A stretch of 64,000 nt of DNA from Methylomarinum sp965277025 (GTDB taxonomy: Bacteria > Pseudomonadota > Gammaproteobacteria > Methylococcales > Methylomonadaceae), in assembly GCA_965277025.1 (NCBI GenBank), contig OZ255706.1, positions 2,790,001-2,854,000 on the forward strand, given 5' to 3'. A program made the position numbers and the translations under genes. The notes under the pieces were generated by a model. The model was not told the DNA's origin and searched no databases. It saw only the letters and a program-made list of their open reading frames with translations. Of the stretch, positions 44,673 to 54,247 are shown one piece after another (position 1 is the first letter of the stretch; the number at the start of each line of letters is the position of its first letter).

Positions 44673-46187
44673 TTATTCACCCTGGCTGTCAGCAAACCAT
44701 GGTTCGCGCGCCTTCATAATCAATTTTGCCGCCTTTTCTTCATCCATGCCTATCAGCTCAAGCAAATCATCAACGGCCTGTTCAGCCAAGTCGTCCATTG
44801 TAATAATCCCGTTCGCCGCTAACTGCTTGGCCAGTTCCTCATCCATACCTTCCATTTCCAGCAAATCTTGTGCTGGTTCTGCTATTTCAACCTTTTCTTC
44901 CGAAGCTATGGCCTTAATCAACAAGGCATCTTTTGCCCTGCTTCGAAGCTCCTTGACCAACTCTTCATCAAACCCTTCGATTTGCTGCATTTCCTCTGCA
45001 GGTACATAAGCAATCTCTTCAATATTGGTCAAACCTATCTCGACCAAAACCTCAGCGATTTCCTCGTCGACATCCAGCTGCTCAATAAAATCCTGCTTGA
45101 TTTTATTGACCACTTCGTCATGTTCTTTTTCCGCTAATTCCGCATCCAGAACATTCAACTCCCATCCAGTCAACTCACTGGCCAGGCGAACATTCTGCCC
45201 ACCACGACCAATTGCCTGAGACAGACTGTCGGTGGCTACCGCCACGTCCATGCTGTGTTTGTCTTCATCAACCACAATGGATTCTATTTCTGCGGGCGCC
45301 ATAGCATTGATAACATATTGCGCTTCATTTTCATCCCACAAAATAATATCGACACGCTCACCGGCCAACTCATTAGTGACTGCCTGTACCCGAGAGCCCC
45401 GCATGCCGACACAAGCACCAACCGGGTCCAGTCGTGGGTCATTGCTTTTAACGGCTATTTTGGCGCGTGAACCAGGATCTCTGGCCGCCCCTTTGATTTC
45501 AATAAGACCTTCACTAACCTCATGCACTTCCAGCTTGAACAATGCAATCAACAGCTCCGGATCTGTCCGGCTGACAAATAATTGCGGCCCTCGTACTTCA
45601 GAGCGCACATTTTTCAGGTAACCCCTGATTCTGTCACCTATGCGTACCGATTCTCTGGGAATCATTTCATCCCGAGGAATAAAAGCTTCGACATTCCCCC
45701 CCAAATCAAGATAGACATTACCTTTTTCTATCCGTTTGACAACGCCGGTAATGAGTTCCCCTACCCGGCTTTCATAGGCATCGACAATTTTCTTGCGCTC
45801 AGCCTCCCGGACCTTCTGAATGATAACTTGCTTGGCTGTTTGTGCCGCAATCCGGCAAAACTCAACAGATTCGATTTCCTCTTCAATGAAATCGCCCGCC
45901 TCAACATCAGGAGTTTCCATTTGCGCCACTTCCAGTAACACCTGAGACTCTGGAAACTCGACATCGCCATCAATTTCTTCATTTGGCTCAACCACTTCCC
46001 AGCGACGAAAGGTTTTATATTCGCCAGTTTCACGATCGATTTCGACCCGGGCCTTGATTTTATTTTCATGGCGCTTGATAGTCGCAGCTTCCAAGGCTGA
46101 TTCCAACGCCTGAAAAATTATCTCTTTATCAATATCCTTTTCATTAGCAAAAACTTCTGCTACCAGTAAGATTTCTTTATTTGCCAC
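44673..46187 (-). CDS. nusA: Transcription termination/antitermination factor NusA
   Basis: 504 aa. Binds RNA polymerase and RNA at pauses and terminators. N-terminal domain, S1 domain (LITGVVKRIEKGNVYLDLGG), two KH domains (DPVGACVGMRGSRVQAVTNE, LSQAIGRGGQNVRLASELTG) and two acidic C-terminal repeats typical of proteobacterial NusA. It may feed back on the attenuator-like leader upstream of rimP. Confidence 0.98.
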   Translation of the reverse strand: MANKEILLVAEVFANEKDIDKEIIFQALESALEAATIKRHENKIKARVEIDRETGEYKTFRRWEVVEPNEEIDGDVEFPESQVLLEVAQMETPDVEAGDFIEEEIESVEFCRIAAQTAKQVIIQKVREAERKKIVDAYESRVGELITGVVKRIEKGNVYLDLGGNVEAFIPRDEMIPRESVRIGDRIRGYLKNVRSEVRGPQLFVSRTDPELLIALFKLEVHEVSEGLIEIKGAARDPGSRAKIAVKSNDPRLDPVGACVGMRGSRVQAVTNELAGERVDIILWDENEAQYVINAMAPAEIESIVVDEDKHSMDVAVATDSLSQAIGRGGQNVRLASELTGWELNVLDAELAEKEHDEVVNKIKQDFIEQLDVDEEIAEVLVEIGLTNIEEIAYVPAEEMQQIEGFDEELVKELRSRAKDALLIKAIASEEKVEIAEPAQDLLEMEGMDEELAKQLAANGIITMDDLAEQAVDDLLELIGMDEEKAAKLIMKAREPWFADSQGE

Positions 46188-46198
46188 TTAGAAACTCC

Positions 46199-46666
46199 TT
46201 ATTTGATTGAGAACTCAGGCACTAACCGAGCCTTACTCATCGCTTTTATTGGAATGAAATAGTTTTGTTCACCATCATCAACCACAATCACTCCATCGCC
46301 TCGAACCTCTTTAATCTGGCCCGTTATTTTTCTACGTTGATTGATTGGTGAAAACAATGTCACCATGATGGTTTGTCCCAAATATTTCTGGAACTGCTCC
46401 AGCTTGAAAAACGGCCTGTCCGCTCCTGGTGATGACACTTCCAAATTGTATTCCCCTTTAATAGGGTCTTCGACATCCAGGACACCACTGACCTGATGAC
46501 TCACCCGGCTACAATCATTCACACCAATTCCATGCCCTGAATCAATATAGATTCTAAGCAAGCCATTTTTAGGATGGGTATTTAATTCAATTCCCACACA
46601 CTCATAGCCTAGTCCTTCCACTACTGGCTCTAGTAATTTCAAAATATGTTCTGGAGCCTGTTTCAC
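46199..46666 (-). CDS. rimP: Ribosome maturation factor RimP
   Basis: 155 aa. Assists 30S assembly. Family blocks: LGYECVGIELNTHPKNGLLR, IDSGHGIGVNDCSRVSHQVS, YNLEVSSPGADRPFFKLEQF. The start is GTG (46664-46666) with only a weak GGTGG site, 20 bp downstream of a terminator-like hairpin, which suggests leader control. First gene of the nusA-infB operon. Confidence 0.95.
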   Translation of the reverse strand: MKQAPEHILKLLEPVVEGLGYECVGIELNTHPKNGLLRIYIDSGHGIGVNDCSRVSHQVSGVLDVEDPIKGEYNLEVSSPGADRPFFKLEQFQKYLGQTIMVTLFSPINQRRKITGQIKEVRGDGVIVVDDGEQNYFIPIKAMSKARLVPEFSIK

Positions 46667-46686
46667 TTAAACCACCATCTAACAAA

Positions 46687-46711
46687 CAAAAAAAAGAGCC
46701 TGAAGGCTCTT
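46687..46711 (-). terminator. Attenuator-like terminator directly before rimP
   Basis: On the minus strand AAGAGCC TTCA GGCTCTT is followed by at least eight T residues, 20 bp before the rimP GTG. A good intrinsic terminator inside the operon leader. Confidence 0.8.
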
Positions 46712-46805
46712 CCATAAACAAAACAACCAATGAAAACTTCAAGTAACGACATCAAAGTTTTCTATCAATGCGTCTCTCTTTTTCCTGCCATTATCGCCAG
46801 AAAAC

Positions 46806-46861
46806 AAAAAACCCCATCAGGGGCTTCTAAGACGCAGGACTAGCTAACAGCCCTTAATATC
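46806..46861 (-). ncRNA. Predicted short RNA (about 56 nt) upstream of rimP
   Basis: It starts 6-7 nt after a strong promoter and ends at the terminator AAGCCCC TGAT GGGGTTTTTTG (46806-46827). It contains no tRNA and no credible frame. It could be a free small RNA or the first section of an attenuated rimP-nusA leader. In E. coli the same place holds tRNA metY, which is absent here. Prediction from signals only. Confidence 0.5.
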
Positions 46862-46867
46862 CAGACG

Positions 46868-46897
46868 ATTATATATCTATATACCGCCTCACGTCAA
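46868..46897 (-). promoter_or_regulatory. Strong sigma70 promoter upstream of the rimP leader
   Basis: TTGACG (46892-46897) and TATAAT (46868-46873) on the minus strand with an 18-bp spacer. Only the leader and the rimP-nusA-infB operon lie downstream. Confidence 0.7.
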
Positions 46898-47062
46898 CCT
46901 TTGTTTCTCAATGCGTTATTTCACCTCAAGGGAATCACAGATAACTTTTAAGCTTTTTTGCACACAGGATGGTAACTATTCAGCGAATAGTTTTAGCTAC
47001 TCGGAGTCTGATGGCCGCTTGCTGTATACTTATAGGTTCTTTAATGACAACTATTCCGCCTA

Positions 47063-48058
47063 ATGATTCCTCGCATCGCGCTGACTTCTGGAGAACCGGC
47101 CGGCATCGGCCCCGACCTTTGTATCAATATTGCCCATACCCCCCAGTCATGTGAAATCGTTGTACTCGCCGACCCCGAACTGATTGAGCAACGGGCAAAA
47201 GCATTGAATATCAAGATATCATTGGAATATTTTGACCCTGAAGCCAGTCCCCGTCTGCATCCTGAAGGAACCATGCTGATTTGGCCCATCAAATTGAAAA
47301 AGGCTGCCACTGCAGGTCAACTTTCAACTGAAAACAGCCCTGCTGTTTTGGACATGATTACTAAGGCCGCAACCGGCTGTTTGCAGGGGCAATTTGACGC
47401 CATGGTCACAGCTCCCGTGCAAAAAAGCATCATTAACGACGCCAGCATTGCATTTAGCGGGCATACCGAATTCATTGCCGGTTTAACCGGTGGGCATCCG
47501 GTGATGATGCTGGCCACACCAGGACTGCGCGTAGCGTTGCTGACTACCCATTTGCCACTGGCTGAAGTCAGCGGCGCCATTAATGCCGATACAATTATTC
47601 AGGTCGTTAAAATTCTGGATCGTGACTTACGCCATTATTTTAATGTAGAACAACCTCATATTTTAGTCTGTGGCCTGAATCCACACGCAGGTGAAAACGG
47701 CCACCTGGGTCGGGAGGAGATTGAAATCATCGAACCCACTCTGCATTATCTACGTGCTCAGCATATTTCTTTACAGGGGCCTTTGCCTGCCGATACGCTT
47801 TTTACGCCAAAATACCTGGACAAAGCGGATGCTGTACTGGCTATGTATCATGATCAGGGCTTACCCGTCTTGAAATACAAAGGCTTTGGCAATGCCGTCA
47901 ATATTACATTGGGTCTACCCATTATCCGCACGTCAGTAGATCATGGCACGGCGCTGGATCTGGCAGGATCTGGTAAAGCATCAGCCGGCAGTCTGGAATA
48001 CGCCCTGCATATCGCACAAAAAATGTCCGAAAACAATAAACGAAACCATTATGCATAA
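47063..48058 (+). CDS. pdxA: 4-hydroxythreonine-4-phosphate dehydrogenase
   Basis: Pyridoxal phosphate synthesis, NAD-dependent. 331 aa. Family features: ALTSGEPAGIGPDL at the start, metal and substrate residues in FSGHTEFIAGLTGG, CGLNPHAGENGHLGREE, MYHDQGLPVLKYKGFGNAVN and IRTSVDHGTALDLAGSG. Overlaps rsmA by 8 nt. Divergent from rimP. Confidence 0.97.
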   Translation: MIPRIALTSGEPAGIGPDLCINIAHTPQSCEIVVLADPELIEQRAKALNIKISLEYFDPEASPRLHPEGTMLIWPIKLKKAATAGQLSTENSPAVLDMITKAATGCLQGQFDAMVTAPVQKSIINDASIAFSGHTEFIAGLTGGHPVMMLATPGLRVALLTTHLPLAEVSGAINADTIIQVVKILDRDLRHYFNVEQPHILVCGLNPHAGENGHLGREEIEIIEPTLHYLRAQHISLQGPLPADTLFTPKYLDKADAVLAMYHDQGLPVLKYKGFGNAVNITLGLPIIRTSVDHGTALDLAGSGKASAGSLEYALHIAQKMSENNKRNHYA

Positions 48059-48830
48059 AGCACGCAAACGATTTGGTCAAAATTTCCTTCAAGATGACGC
48101 TATCATCGATCATTTACTGGGCTGTTTGCAAATTTCCGACCAGCAGCACTGGGTTGAAATTGGCCCTGGACTGGGCGCATTGACTGCACCATTATTAAGA
48201 GAAAACATTCAACTGGATGTGGTTGAACTGGACCGGGATCTGGTGTCATTACTGAAAAAACAATTTGCTGATAAAACCAACCTGACCATTCATAGCGCCG
48301 ATGCGCTGAATTTTGATTTCGCTGCACTGGCGAAAAATAGTGAGAAACTACGGATTATCGGCAATCTTCCCTATAACATTTCAACACCATTATTATTTCA
48401 CCTGCTTGAATCCGCGTCAGTGATAGAAGATATGCATTTCATGCTGCAAAAAGAAGTGGTCGATCGTATTTGCTCGATGCCTGGCAGTAAAAAATACGGC
48501 CGTTTGAGCGTAATGATGCAATTTTATTGCGCCACTGAGTTTATGTTTGGCGTTCCCCCAGAAAGTTTTGAACCAGCGCCTAAAGTGATGTCGGCAATAG
48601 TGAAACTGACACCTCACCAGCAACAGTTTGACAAGGCATTGGTCAAGAACCTCAATCATATTGTCACGCAGGCATTTTCCAAGCGCCGAAAAACCATCCG
48701 TAACGCCCTGAAAGAACTATTCAATGAAAACCAGCTTATCGATGCCGGTATTGAGCCAAATCTACGCGCAGAATCTATTGACCTGGAGAGTTATTTACGC
48801 CTCGCTGAACGTTTGCCACAAACCGACTGA
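48051..48830 (+). CDS. rsmA: 16S rRNA dimethyladenosine transferase RsmA (KsgA)
   Basis: Dimethylates A1518/A1519 of 16S rRNA. 259 aa. RKRFGQNFLQDDAIIDHLL at the N-terminus, SAM motif VEIGPGLGALTAPLL, catalytic NLPYNISTPLLFHLL. The ATG at 48051 (MHKARKRFGQNFL) overlaps the pdxA stop; the longer upstream frame lies within pdxA. pdxA-rsmA is the usual order. Confidence 0.96.
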   Translation: MHKARKRFGQNFLQDDAIIDHLLGCLQISDQQHWVEIGPGLGALTAPLLRENIQLDVVELDRDLVSLLKKQFADKTNLTIHSADALNFDFAALAKNSEKLRIIGNLPYNISTPLLFHLLESASVIEDMHFMLQKEVVDRICSMPGSKKYGRLSVMMQFYCATEFMFGVPPESFEPAPKVMSAIVKLTPHQQQFDKALVKNLNHIVTQAFSKRRKTIRNALKELFNENQLIDAGIEPNLRAESIDLESYLRLAERLPQTD

Positions 48831-48860
48831 AAACGTCACTCGATTTCAAAAGACAGGGTA

Positions 48861-49015
48861 TTTGTGTTGGGCGGTTTCACGCCAAAACTGCCATAAAACG
48901 TCAAAAATTACGCTCCCCTCAAGACGGTGGATTGCCTGACGGCAAATCCACCCTGGCATAAAAAGTTATTTATTTGTAAGCGCAATCAATTCTCCTGTTC
49001 AATGCGTAACATCAG
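48861..49015 (+). repeat. Repeat R1 copy 1 (MITE-like), abutting the prfC stop
   Basis: Shares with 50815-50957 the blocks GGCGGTTTC, GGTGGATTGCCTGACGGC, AATCCACC, GTTATTTAT and the end AATGCGTAACATCA. Hairpin GGTGGATT...AATCCACC. The left end present in copy 2 is missing. It ends 1 bp before the prfC stop codon. Confidence 0.75.
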
Positions 49016-49016
49016 A

Positions 49017-50612
49017 TCATAATTCACGTGTGGCGCTGAAAGTAATTTCAGGCCAGCGTTCTTCGGTCAACTGTAAATTAACCCGGCTGGTGGCCAGATA
49101 AACCAAAAAGTCACTACCATCCAACGCCAGATTTTCATAAGCTTTTTTCTTGAATTCTTCCAGTTTAACCAGGTCTTCAGCTGTCACCCAGCGTACTGTG
49201 GTGATATTGACATTATCGTAAACACATTCGACGTTATATCCAGTTTTCAGTCGGTGAGCGGTCACATCGAACTGTAGCACACCAACAGCGCCCAAAATCA
49301 AGTCATTGTTTTTCAACGGTCTGAATAACTGGGTTGCGCCTTCTTCGGTCAATTGAATCAAGCCTTTCTGCAACGCCTTGGAGCGTAAAGGGTCTTTCAA
49401 AACCACACGACGAAACAATTCAGGCGCAAAATAAGGGATTCCACCGAACTTCAATGTTTCGCCTTCGGTAAATGTATCTCCCACCTGAATGGTGCCATGA
49501 TTGTGCAAGCCAATGATGTCCCCTGGGTAGGCGACATCAACATTTTTACGACTGTCAGCCTGAAAAGTAATGGCGTTTCCGACCTGAATTTTTTTGCCAA
49601 TGCGGACATGCGACAATTTCATGCCCTTATCAAAGATACCCGAACAAATACGCATAAAGGCGACCCGATCCCGGTGGGCGGGATCCATATTGGCCTGAAT
49701 CTTGAAGACGAAACCGGAAAATTTTGCTTCGCTGGGCAAGACTTCCCGTTGTTCGGCCTGCCTCGGTTGTGGTGAAGGGGCGAATTCAGCAAAGGCGTCC
49801 AGCAATTCGATGATGCCAAAATTATTGATCGCCGAGCCAAAAAATACCGGTGTCTGTTTGCCCGCCAGATACTCGTCCAGATCAAATTCATGGCTGGCAC
49901 CACAAACCAGTTCAATTTCCTCGCGCAGCTCATCGGCCTGATACCCCAAAGCTTCATCCAGCTGGGGATTATCCAGCCCCTTGATGACTTCCGCTTCGGC
50001 TATTTTGCCGCCATGGTGCGGACTGAACAATAAAATTCCATTCTTATATAAATGATAAACGCCTTTAAAACGCTTTCCCATGCCAATTGGCCAAGTCATT
50101 GGTGCACAGGCGATATTCAGTACGCTTTCCACTTCATCCAACAGATCGATAGGATCGCGGCCTTCACGGTCGAGTTTGTTGATAAAGGTGATGATGGGCG
50201 TGGTTCGAAGCCGGCAAACCTCCATCAGTTTGATGGTACGCTCCTCCACCCCTTTGGCCACATCAATCACCATCAAGGCGGAATCCACCGCCGTCAGGGT
50301 TCTATAGGTATCTTCCGAGAAATCTGCATGGCCCGGTGTATCCAGTAGATTCAACACACAATCATTGTGTTCGAATTGCATCACCGAGGTGGTCACCGAA
50401 ATCCCCCGCTCTTTTTCCATTTCCATCCAGTCGGATGTCGCATGACGAGCGGCTTTACGCCCCTTTACCGAGCCCGCTAACTGAATGGCGCCACCGAACA
50501 ACAACAATTTTTCAGTAATCGTGGTTTTACCGGCGTCAGGATGAGAAATGATGGCGAAAGTGCGTCGCCTGTTGGTTTCGTCGATTTGCAAAGGATTAGA
50601 TGTCTGTGTCAT
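49017..50612 (-). CDS. prfC: Peptide chain release factor 3
   Basis: A GTPase that recycles RF1/RF2 from the ribosome. 531 aa. G1 SHPDAGKTTITEKLLLFGG, G2 region RGISVTTSVMQF, G3 LDTPGHADFSED, G4 FINKLDREGRDP. EF-G-like domains II and III follow (VAFMRICSGIFDKGMKLSHV). Stands alone, bracketed by two direct copies of repeat R1. Confidence 0.97.
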   Translation of the reverse strand: MTQTSNPLQIDETNRRRTFAIISHPDAGKTTITEKLLLFGGAIQLAGSVKGRKAARHATSDWMEMEKERGISVTTSVMQFEHNDCVLNLLDTPGHADFSEDTYRTLTAVDSALMVIDVAKGVEERTIKLMEVCRLRTTPIITFINKLDREGRDPIDLLDEVESVLNIACAPMTWPIGMGKRFKGVYHLYKNGILLFSPHHGGKIAEAEVIKGLDNPQLDEALGYQADELREEIELVCGASHEFDLDEYLAGKQTPVFFGSAINNFGIIELLDAFAEFAPSPQPRQAEQREVLPSEAKFSGFVFKIQANMDPAHRDRVAFMRICSGIFDKGMKLSHVRIGKKIQVGNAITFQADSRKNVDVAYPGDIIGLHNHGTIQVGDTFTEGETLKFGGIPYFAPELFRRVVLKDPLRSKALQKGLIQLTEEGATQLFRPLKNNDLILGAVGVLQFDVTAHRLKTGYNVECVYDNVNITTVRWVTAEDLVKLEEFKKKAYENLALDGSDFLVYLATSRVNLQLTEERWPEITFSATREL

Positions 50613-50703
50613 TCAATCGGTTAAATAGCGGTCAAAATGGGCTGTGAAGTATAGCATAAGGCTCTATAACAAAAAGAGTCAGAACGCCTCAATATGTTTG
50701 TTA

Positions 50704-50957
50704 ACTGATGTTACGCATAAGTAATCGACCTCAGGTTAATTGAGTGAGGAGAAATTTCCACATAGAGGGTAATCGTCACTCGCCTAACTCGCCTACAATA
50801 TAAAGAGCGTTTGTGCAGGGCGGTTTCGCGCCAGCAAACCGCCATAAAACAATTCCTCCTTAAAACGGTGGATTGCCTGACGGCGAATCCACCCTACCAT
50901 GACAAGTTATTTATTCGTAAACTCAATCAATTCTCCAGTTTAATGCGTAACATCACT
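50704..50957 (+). repeat. Repeat R1 copy 2 (MITE-like), full length
   Basis: 254 bp, ends ACTGATGTTACGCAT and (reverse) AGTGATGTTACGCAT. The 13-nt ACTGATGTTACGC is shared with the ISc terminus, so an ISc-type transposase may have moved it. Internal hairpins GGCGGTTT/AAACCGCC and GGTGGATT/AATCCACC. No coding frame. A clear target duplication is not seen. Confidence 0.75.
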
Positions 50958-51047
50958 TTGTCGATCAGAAAATCACATTACACGTTGCGTCAGCTGACAG
51001 CAGGGAGGATTGCTTCAGCGCTCCCCTGGTGACAGAAGTCACAGCTA

Positions 51048-52868
51048 TCAAACTTTAAACTCGGGCACCAACTGCTTTAACAAATCCCGGATTTTCTCAT
51101 CATCCAGTTGCTTGCACTGATTCGCCAATTCAGTGATCCTGTCCATCCAGTCATGCTGGTAGTGTCTGGCTTTAGCCAAAAATAATTTGTTGAATTCTGT
51201 TTGTAAAATGGCTTCCTGGTCATGAAACAGCTCTTCAAATAATTTTTCCCCAGGTCTTAACCCCACATATTGAATTTCAATATCTTCTCCCGGTTTTTTA
51301 CCACTCAACCGTATCATTTGTTCAGCCAGATAGGCGATTTTGATGGGCTGCCCCATATCCAGCACAAAAATTTCCCCTCCCTGTCCGACGGCTTCGGCCT
51401 GCATAATTAACTGGCAAGCTTCAGGGATGGTCATAAAATAGCGGGTGATCTCAGGATGCGTCACGGTAACCGGCCCACCTTTTCTTATCTGTTCTCGGAA
51501 CAAAGGGACTACACTTCCTGCTGAATCCAACACATTGCCAAATCTTACCGTCGTAAAACGGGTCGAGCCTTCTTTATCCAAATTTTGACATAATATCTCC
51601 GCAGCACGCTTGGTCGCCCCCATCACATTGGTCGGATTGACCGCTTTATCGGTGGAAATCAGCACAAATCGTTCAACGCCCAACTCTATTGCCGTTTCGG
51701 CAACGTTTTTAGTGCCGATCAGATTATTGTGAACCGCTTCTCTTACCTGATTTTCCAGCAGAGGGACATGTTTATATGCTGCCGCATGAAAAACGACCGC
51801 CGGCCGATATTTGTTCAAGACCCGCTCCACAGCCAGCCGATCGGTCACATCCCCAAGCACCACATCCAGATTGAGCTCAGGAAACTGGCTTCTCAAGGAC
51901 TTGTCAACACTGTAGAGATTGTATTCTGACTGATCAAAAACAATCAGGTGACCAGGCTGCATTCTGGCCAATTGTCGGCATAACTCTGAACCAATCGATC
52001 CACCGCCACCGGTGACCAACACCGTTTTATCCTTGAGGCTGCTGGAAATTTGCTGCCAATCCAGTTTAACCGGTTCACGTCCTAATATATCTTCAATATG
52101 CACATCACGCAGATTGTCACGAGTAACCTTGTTATTTAATAATTCATTCACCGATGGCAGGGTTTTAAAAGGTAATTGACTTGCCTCACATCGCTCCAGG
52201 ATGCGCCGCATCAGCATATCATTGGCACTTGGAATAGCGATCAATATCGTTTCAATATCGTATTGTTTGGCCAGTTCAGGAATTTGATCGATAGTCCCTG
52301 CAACACGTACGCCTCTTATTTCCCGGTTTTGACGATTCTTGTTATCGTCTACCAGGATAACGGGTATGAAATCAGCACATTGGTTGCTGCACAGATCCCT
52401 GACCAACATTTCAGCAGCCGATCCCGCCCCAACCACCATGGCACGTTTACCTTGCGGCTGAATATGGGCTTTTTCTTTCCATAACCGGTAGAGAAAACGG
52501 GGCCAAGACAAGAATAAAAGTAAAAATGTTGCGTACAATAAAATAACACTTCGCGGCACGCCTTCCAGTCGACTATAAATAAACAAACCACAGGCAATGG
52601 CAAATGCGCCAACTGACACCGCTTTGATAATCCGGATCAAATCGGGTATTGACGAAAAGCGCCAGATTCCCCGGTACAATCCAAAAAACCAAAAAACAGC
52701 CGCTTGAAAAACAATTACCCAGGGCAAATAACGAAGCGCCGATTGCCAGTAATCGGCTGGCACATCCTGTAAATTAAACCTGACCCAATAAGCGCATAGC
52801 CAGGCAGCAGGAATCATGAGCACGTCATGAATAAAAACAGTGGTACGGGAGCGAAAACGAAAAGTCAC
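51048..52868 (-). CDS. CapD/WbpM-family sugar-nucleotide epimerase/dehydratase
   Basis: A 606-aa membrane-anchored enzyme for surface polysaccharide precursors. Four to five N-terminal transmembrane helices (to about residue 130). A CoA/NAD-binding-like domain follows (AMVVGAGSAAEMLVRDL), then an extended SDR domain with NAD motif VLVTGGGGSIGSELCRQLA and LISTDKAVNPTNVMGATKRA in place of the classic YxxxK block, as in UDP-GlcNAc 4,6-dehydratases. The exact sugar cannot be fixed. No other polysaccharide genes lie beside it here. The neighbouring sequence on both sides is repeat DNA. Confidence 0.9.
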   Translation of the reverse strand: MTFRFRSRTTVFIHDVLMIPAAWLCAYWVRFNLQDVPADYWQSALRYLPWVIVFQAAVFWFFGLYRGIWRFSSIPDLIRIIKAVSVGAFAIACGLFIYSRLEGVPRSVILLYATFLLLFLSWPRFLYRLWKEKAHIQPQGKRAMVVGAGSAAEMLVRDLCSNQCADFIPVILVDDNKNRQNREIRGVRVAGTIDQIPELAKQYDIETILIAIPSANDMLMRRILERCEASQLPFKTLPSVNELLNNKVTRDNLRDVHIEDILGREPVKLDWQQISSSLKDKTVLVTGGGGSIGSELCRQLARMQPGHLIVFDQSEYNLYSVDKSLRSQFPELNLDVVLGDVTDRLAVERVLNKYRPAVVFHAAAYKHVPLLENQVREAVHNNLIGTKNVAETAIELGVERFVLISTDKAVNPTNVMGATKRAAEILCQNLDKEGSTRFTTVRFGNVLDSAGSVVPLFREQIRKGGPVTVTHPEITRYFMTIPEACQLIMQAEAVGQGGEIFVLDMGQPIKIAYLAEQMIRLSGKKPGEDIEIQYVGLRPGEKLFEELFHDQEAILQTEFNKLFLAKARHYQHDWMDRITELANQCKQLDDEKIRDLLKQLVPEFKV

Positions 52869-52917
52869 AAGAATAAATAGTCTAATGTAAAGTCAAAGGC
52901 GAAAGATTGCCGCTCAA

Positions 52918-53067
52918 GGGAATCGCTGATTTATTCGCGATTCGAAGCGACCCAGGGATGGATCGTCAAAATCAATAGCGTCAAGCTATTGGTTTTGTAA
53001 GCAAAGTGGAAATCGTATTCCCACTTTGTTTCCGCTGACAGCATGGATGATTTGTTCAGCGTTTCCC
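52918..53067 (-). repeat. Repeat R2 copy 2 (three-hairpin element)
   Basis: Reverse complement relative of 25200-25347. Read leftward it starts GGGAAACGCTGAACAAATCA and ends GCGATTCCC. Stems AAAGTGG/CCACTTT, CAATAGC/GCTATTG and GAATCGC/GCGATTC replace differently spelled stems of copy 1 with pairing kept. No coding frame. It lies in the gap upstream of the CapD-like gene. Confidence 0.75.
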
Positions 53068-53326
53068 AAGATACCCTTTATCATAAGCCGGCATTTGCAG
53101 AATAAGTATGTATCAGATTGATAGTCAATACAATAAACTAGAAGTTACGCATTGACAGGCAATGTTAAACTATGGGTTTAAAAAATCCCAAAGTCAATGC
53201 AAGGCAAACCTTGATAAGAGAAATAACACGCCCCTCAACAGCCTGCTGTACATTACCCTAAAGTGGACCCCATTGTCCAGACAAATTATTAGAGAATTTA
53301 AGATAGAACCCTCATAACAGTCAGGC

Positions 53327-54247
53327 TCAATGGCTCTGGCCCATATTTTCACCCGGCGTCTGCTTGGCAGTGCCGGCATTATATTTATCCACGATTTTAG
53401 CGCCACCTCCCGTGGCGAATTGATAAACCCTGTCTGGCGTTTCATAGCCTAACGACTGATGCGGTCGTTCGCTGTTGTAAAAGGCAAAGTAGTCCGTCAA
53501 CCCCGCTGACAGTGCTTGCAGGTTGCCGTATTGCTTCAAATAAACTTCTTCATATTTCACTGTGCGCCAGAGTCGTTCAACAAAGATATTGTCCAAGGCC
53601 CGTCCCCGGCCATCCATGCTGATGGTCACGCCATGCTGACTCAATACCCCGGTGAAGTCCGCGCTGGTGAACTGTGCGCCCTGGTCGGTATTAAATATCT
53701 CCGGTGTGCCATAGGTCTTGATGGCCTGCTCCAGACAATTTACGCAAAACGCGCTGTCCATGGTATTGGAAAGTTGCCATGCCAATACTTTTCGGCTGTA
53801 CCAATCCATGATGGCCACCAGATAAACAAATCCTTGCGGCAGTCGGATATAGGTGATGTCGGTACTCCAAACCTGGTTGGGGCGTGTCACCTCGACGCCT
53901 CTTAACAGATAGGGATAGACTTTATGCTCAGGATGCGGCTTACTGGTGTTCGGGCCCGGCGCCATGCCGACCAGCCCCGGTATGCGCATCAGCCGCTGAA
54001 CCCGTTTGCGGTTGACCTGATGGTTAAGGCCGCGTAAATACTTTGTCATACGGCGTGAGCCATAAAAAGGATGCCGGGTATATTCTTCGTCGAGCAACCG
54101 CAACAGTTGCTGATCTTCAGCAGACACCGGCTGTTGTTGGCGTTTTTTCTGTTCATGGATTACTGAGCGGGTAACGTTCAATAACTGGCATTGCCGACTT
54201 AACGCCAACTCATCTTTTTGATCCACCCAGCTTTGACGCGTGATCAT
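53327..54247 (-). CDS. IS3-family transposase OrfB
   Basis: A 306-aa integrase-type catalytic part. HTH_21-like front (RRMTKYLRGLNHQVNRKRVQ), then the DDE core: Asp in VWSTDITYIRLPQGFVYLV, Asp in IFNTDQGAQFTSADF, and Glu in FVERLWRTVKYEEVYL. The end (GYETPDRVYQFATGGGAKIV) is typical. Normally made as OrfAB by -1 frameshifting from orfA at an A8 run. The frame is open. Confidence 0.93.
   Translation of the reverse strand: MITRQSWVDQKDELALSRQCQLLNVTRSVIHEQKKRQQQPVSAEDQQLLRLLDEEYTRHPFYGSRRMTKYLRGLNHQVNRKRVQRLMRIPGLVGMAPGPNTSKPHPEHKVYPYLLRGVEVTRPNQVWSTDITYIRLPQGFVYLVAIMDWYSRKVLAWQLSNTMDSAFCVNCLEQAIKTYGTPEIFNTDQGAQFTSADFTGVLSQHGVTISMDGRGRALDNIFVERLWRTVKYEEVYLKQYGNLQALSAGLTDYFAFYNSERPHQSLGYETPDRVYQFATGGGAKIVDKYNAGTAKQTPGENMGQSH

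Noticed and set aside
46667..47062. tRNA gene upstream of rimP, as in other gammaproteobacteria
   Set aside because: I looked for a T-loop, anticodon stem and CCA-type end and found none on either strand.
47943..48830. Long form of RsmA
   Set aside because: The front lies wholly inside pdxA; the family start MHKARKRFGQNFL is at 48051.
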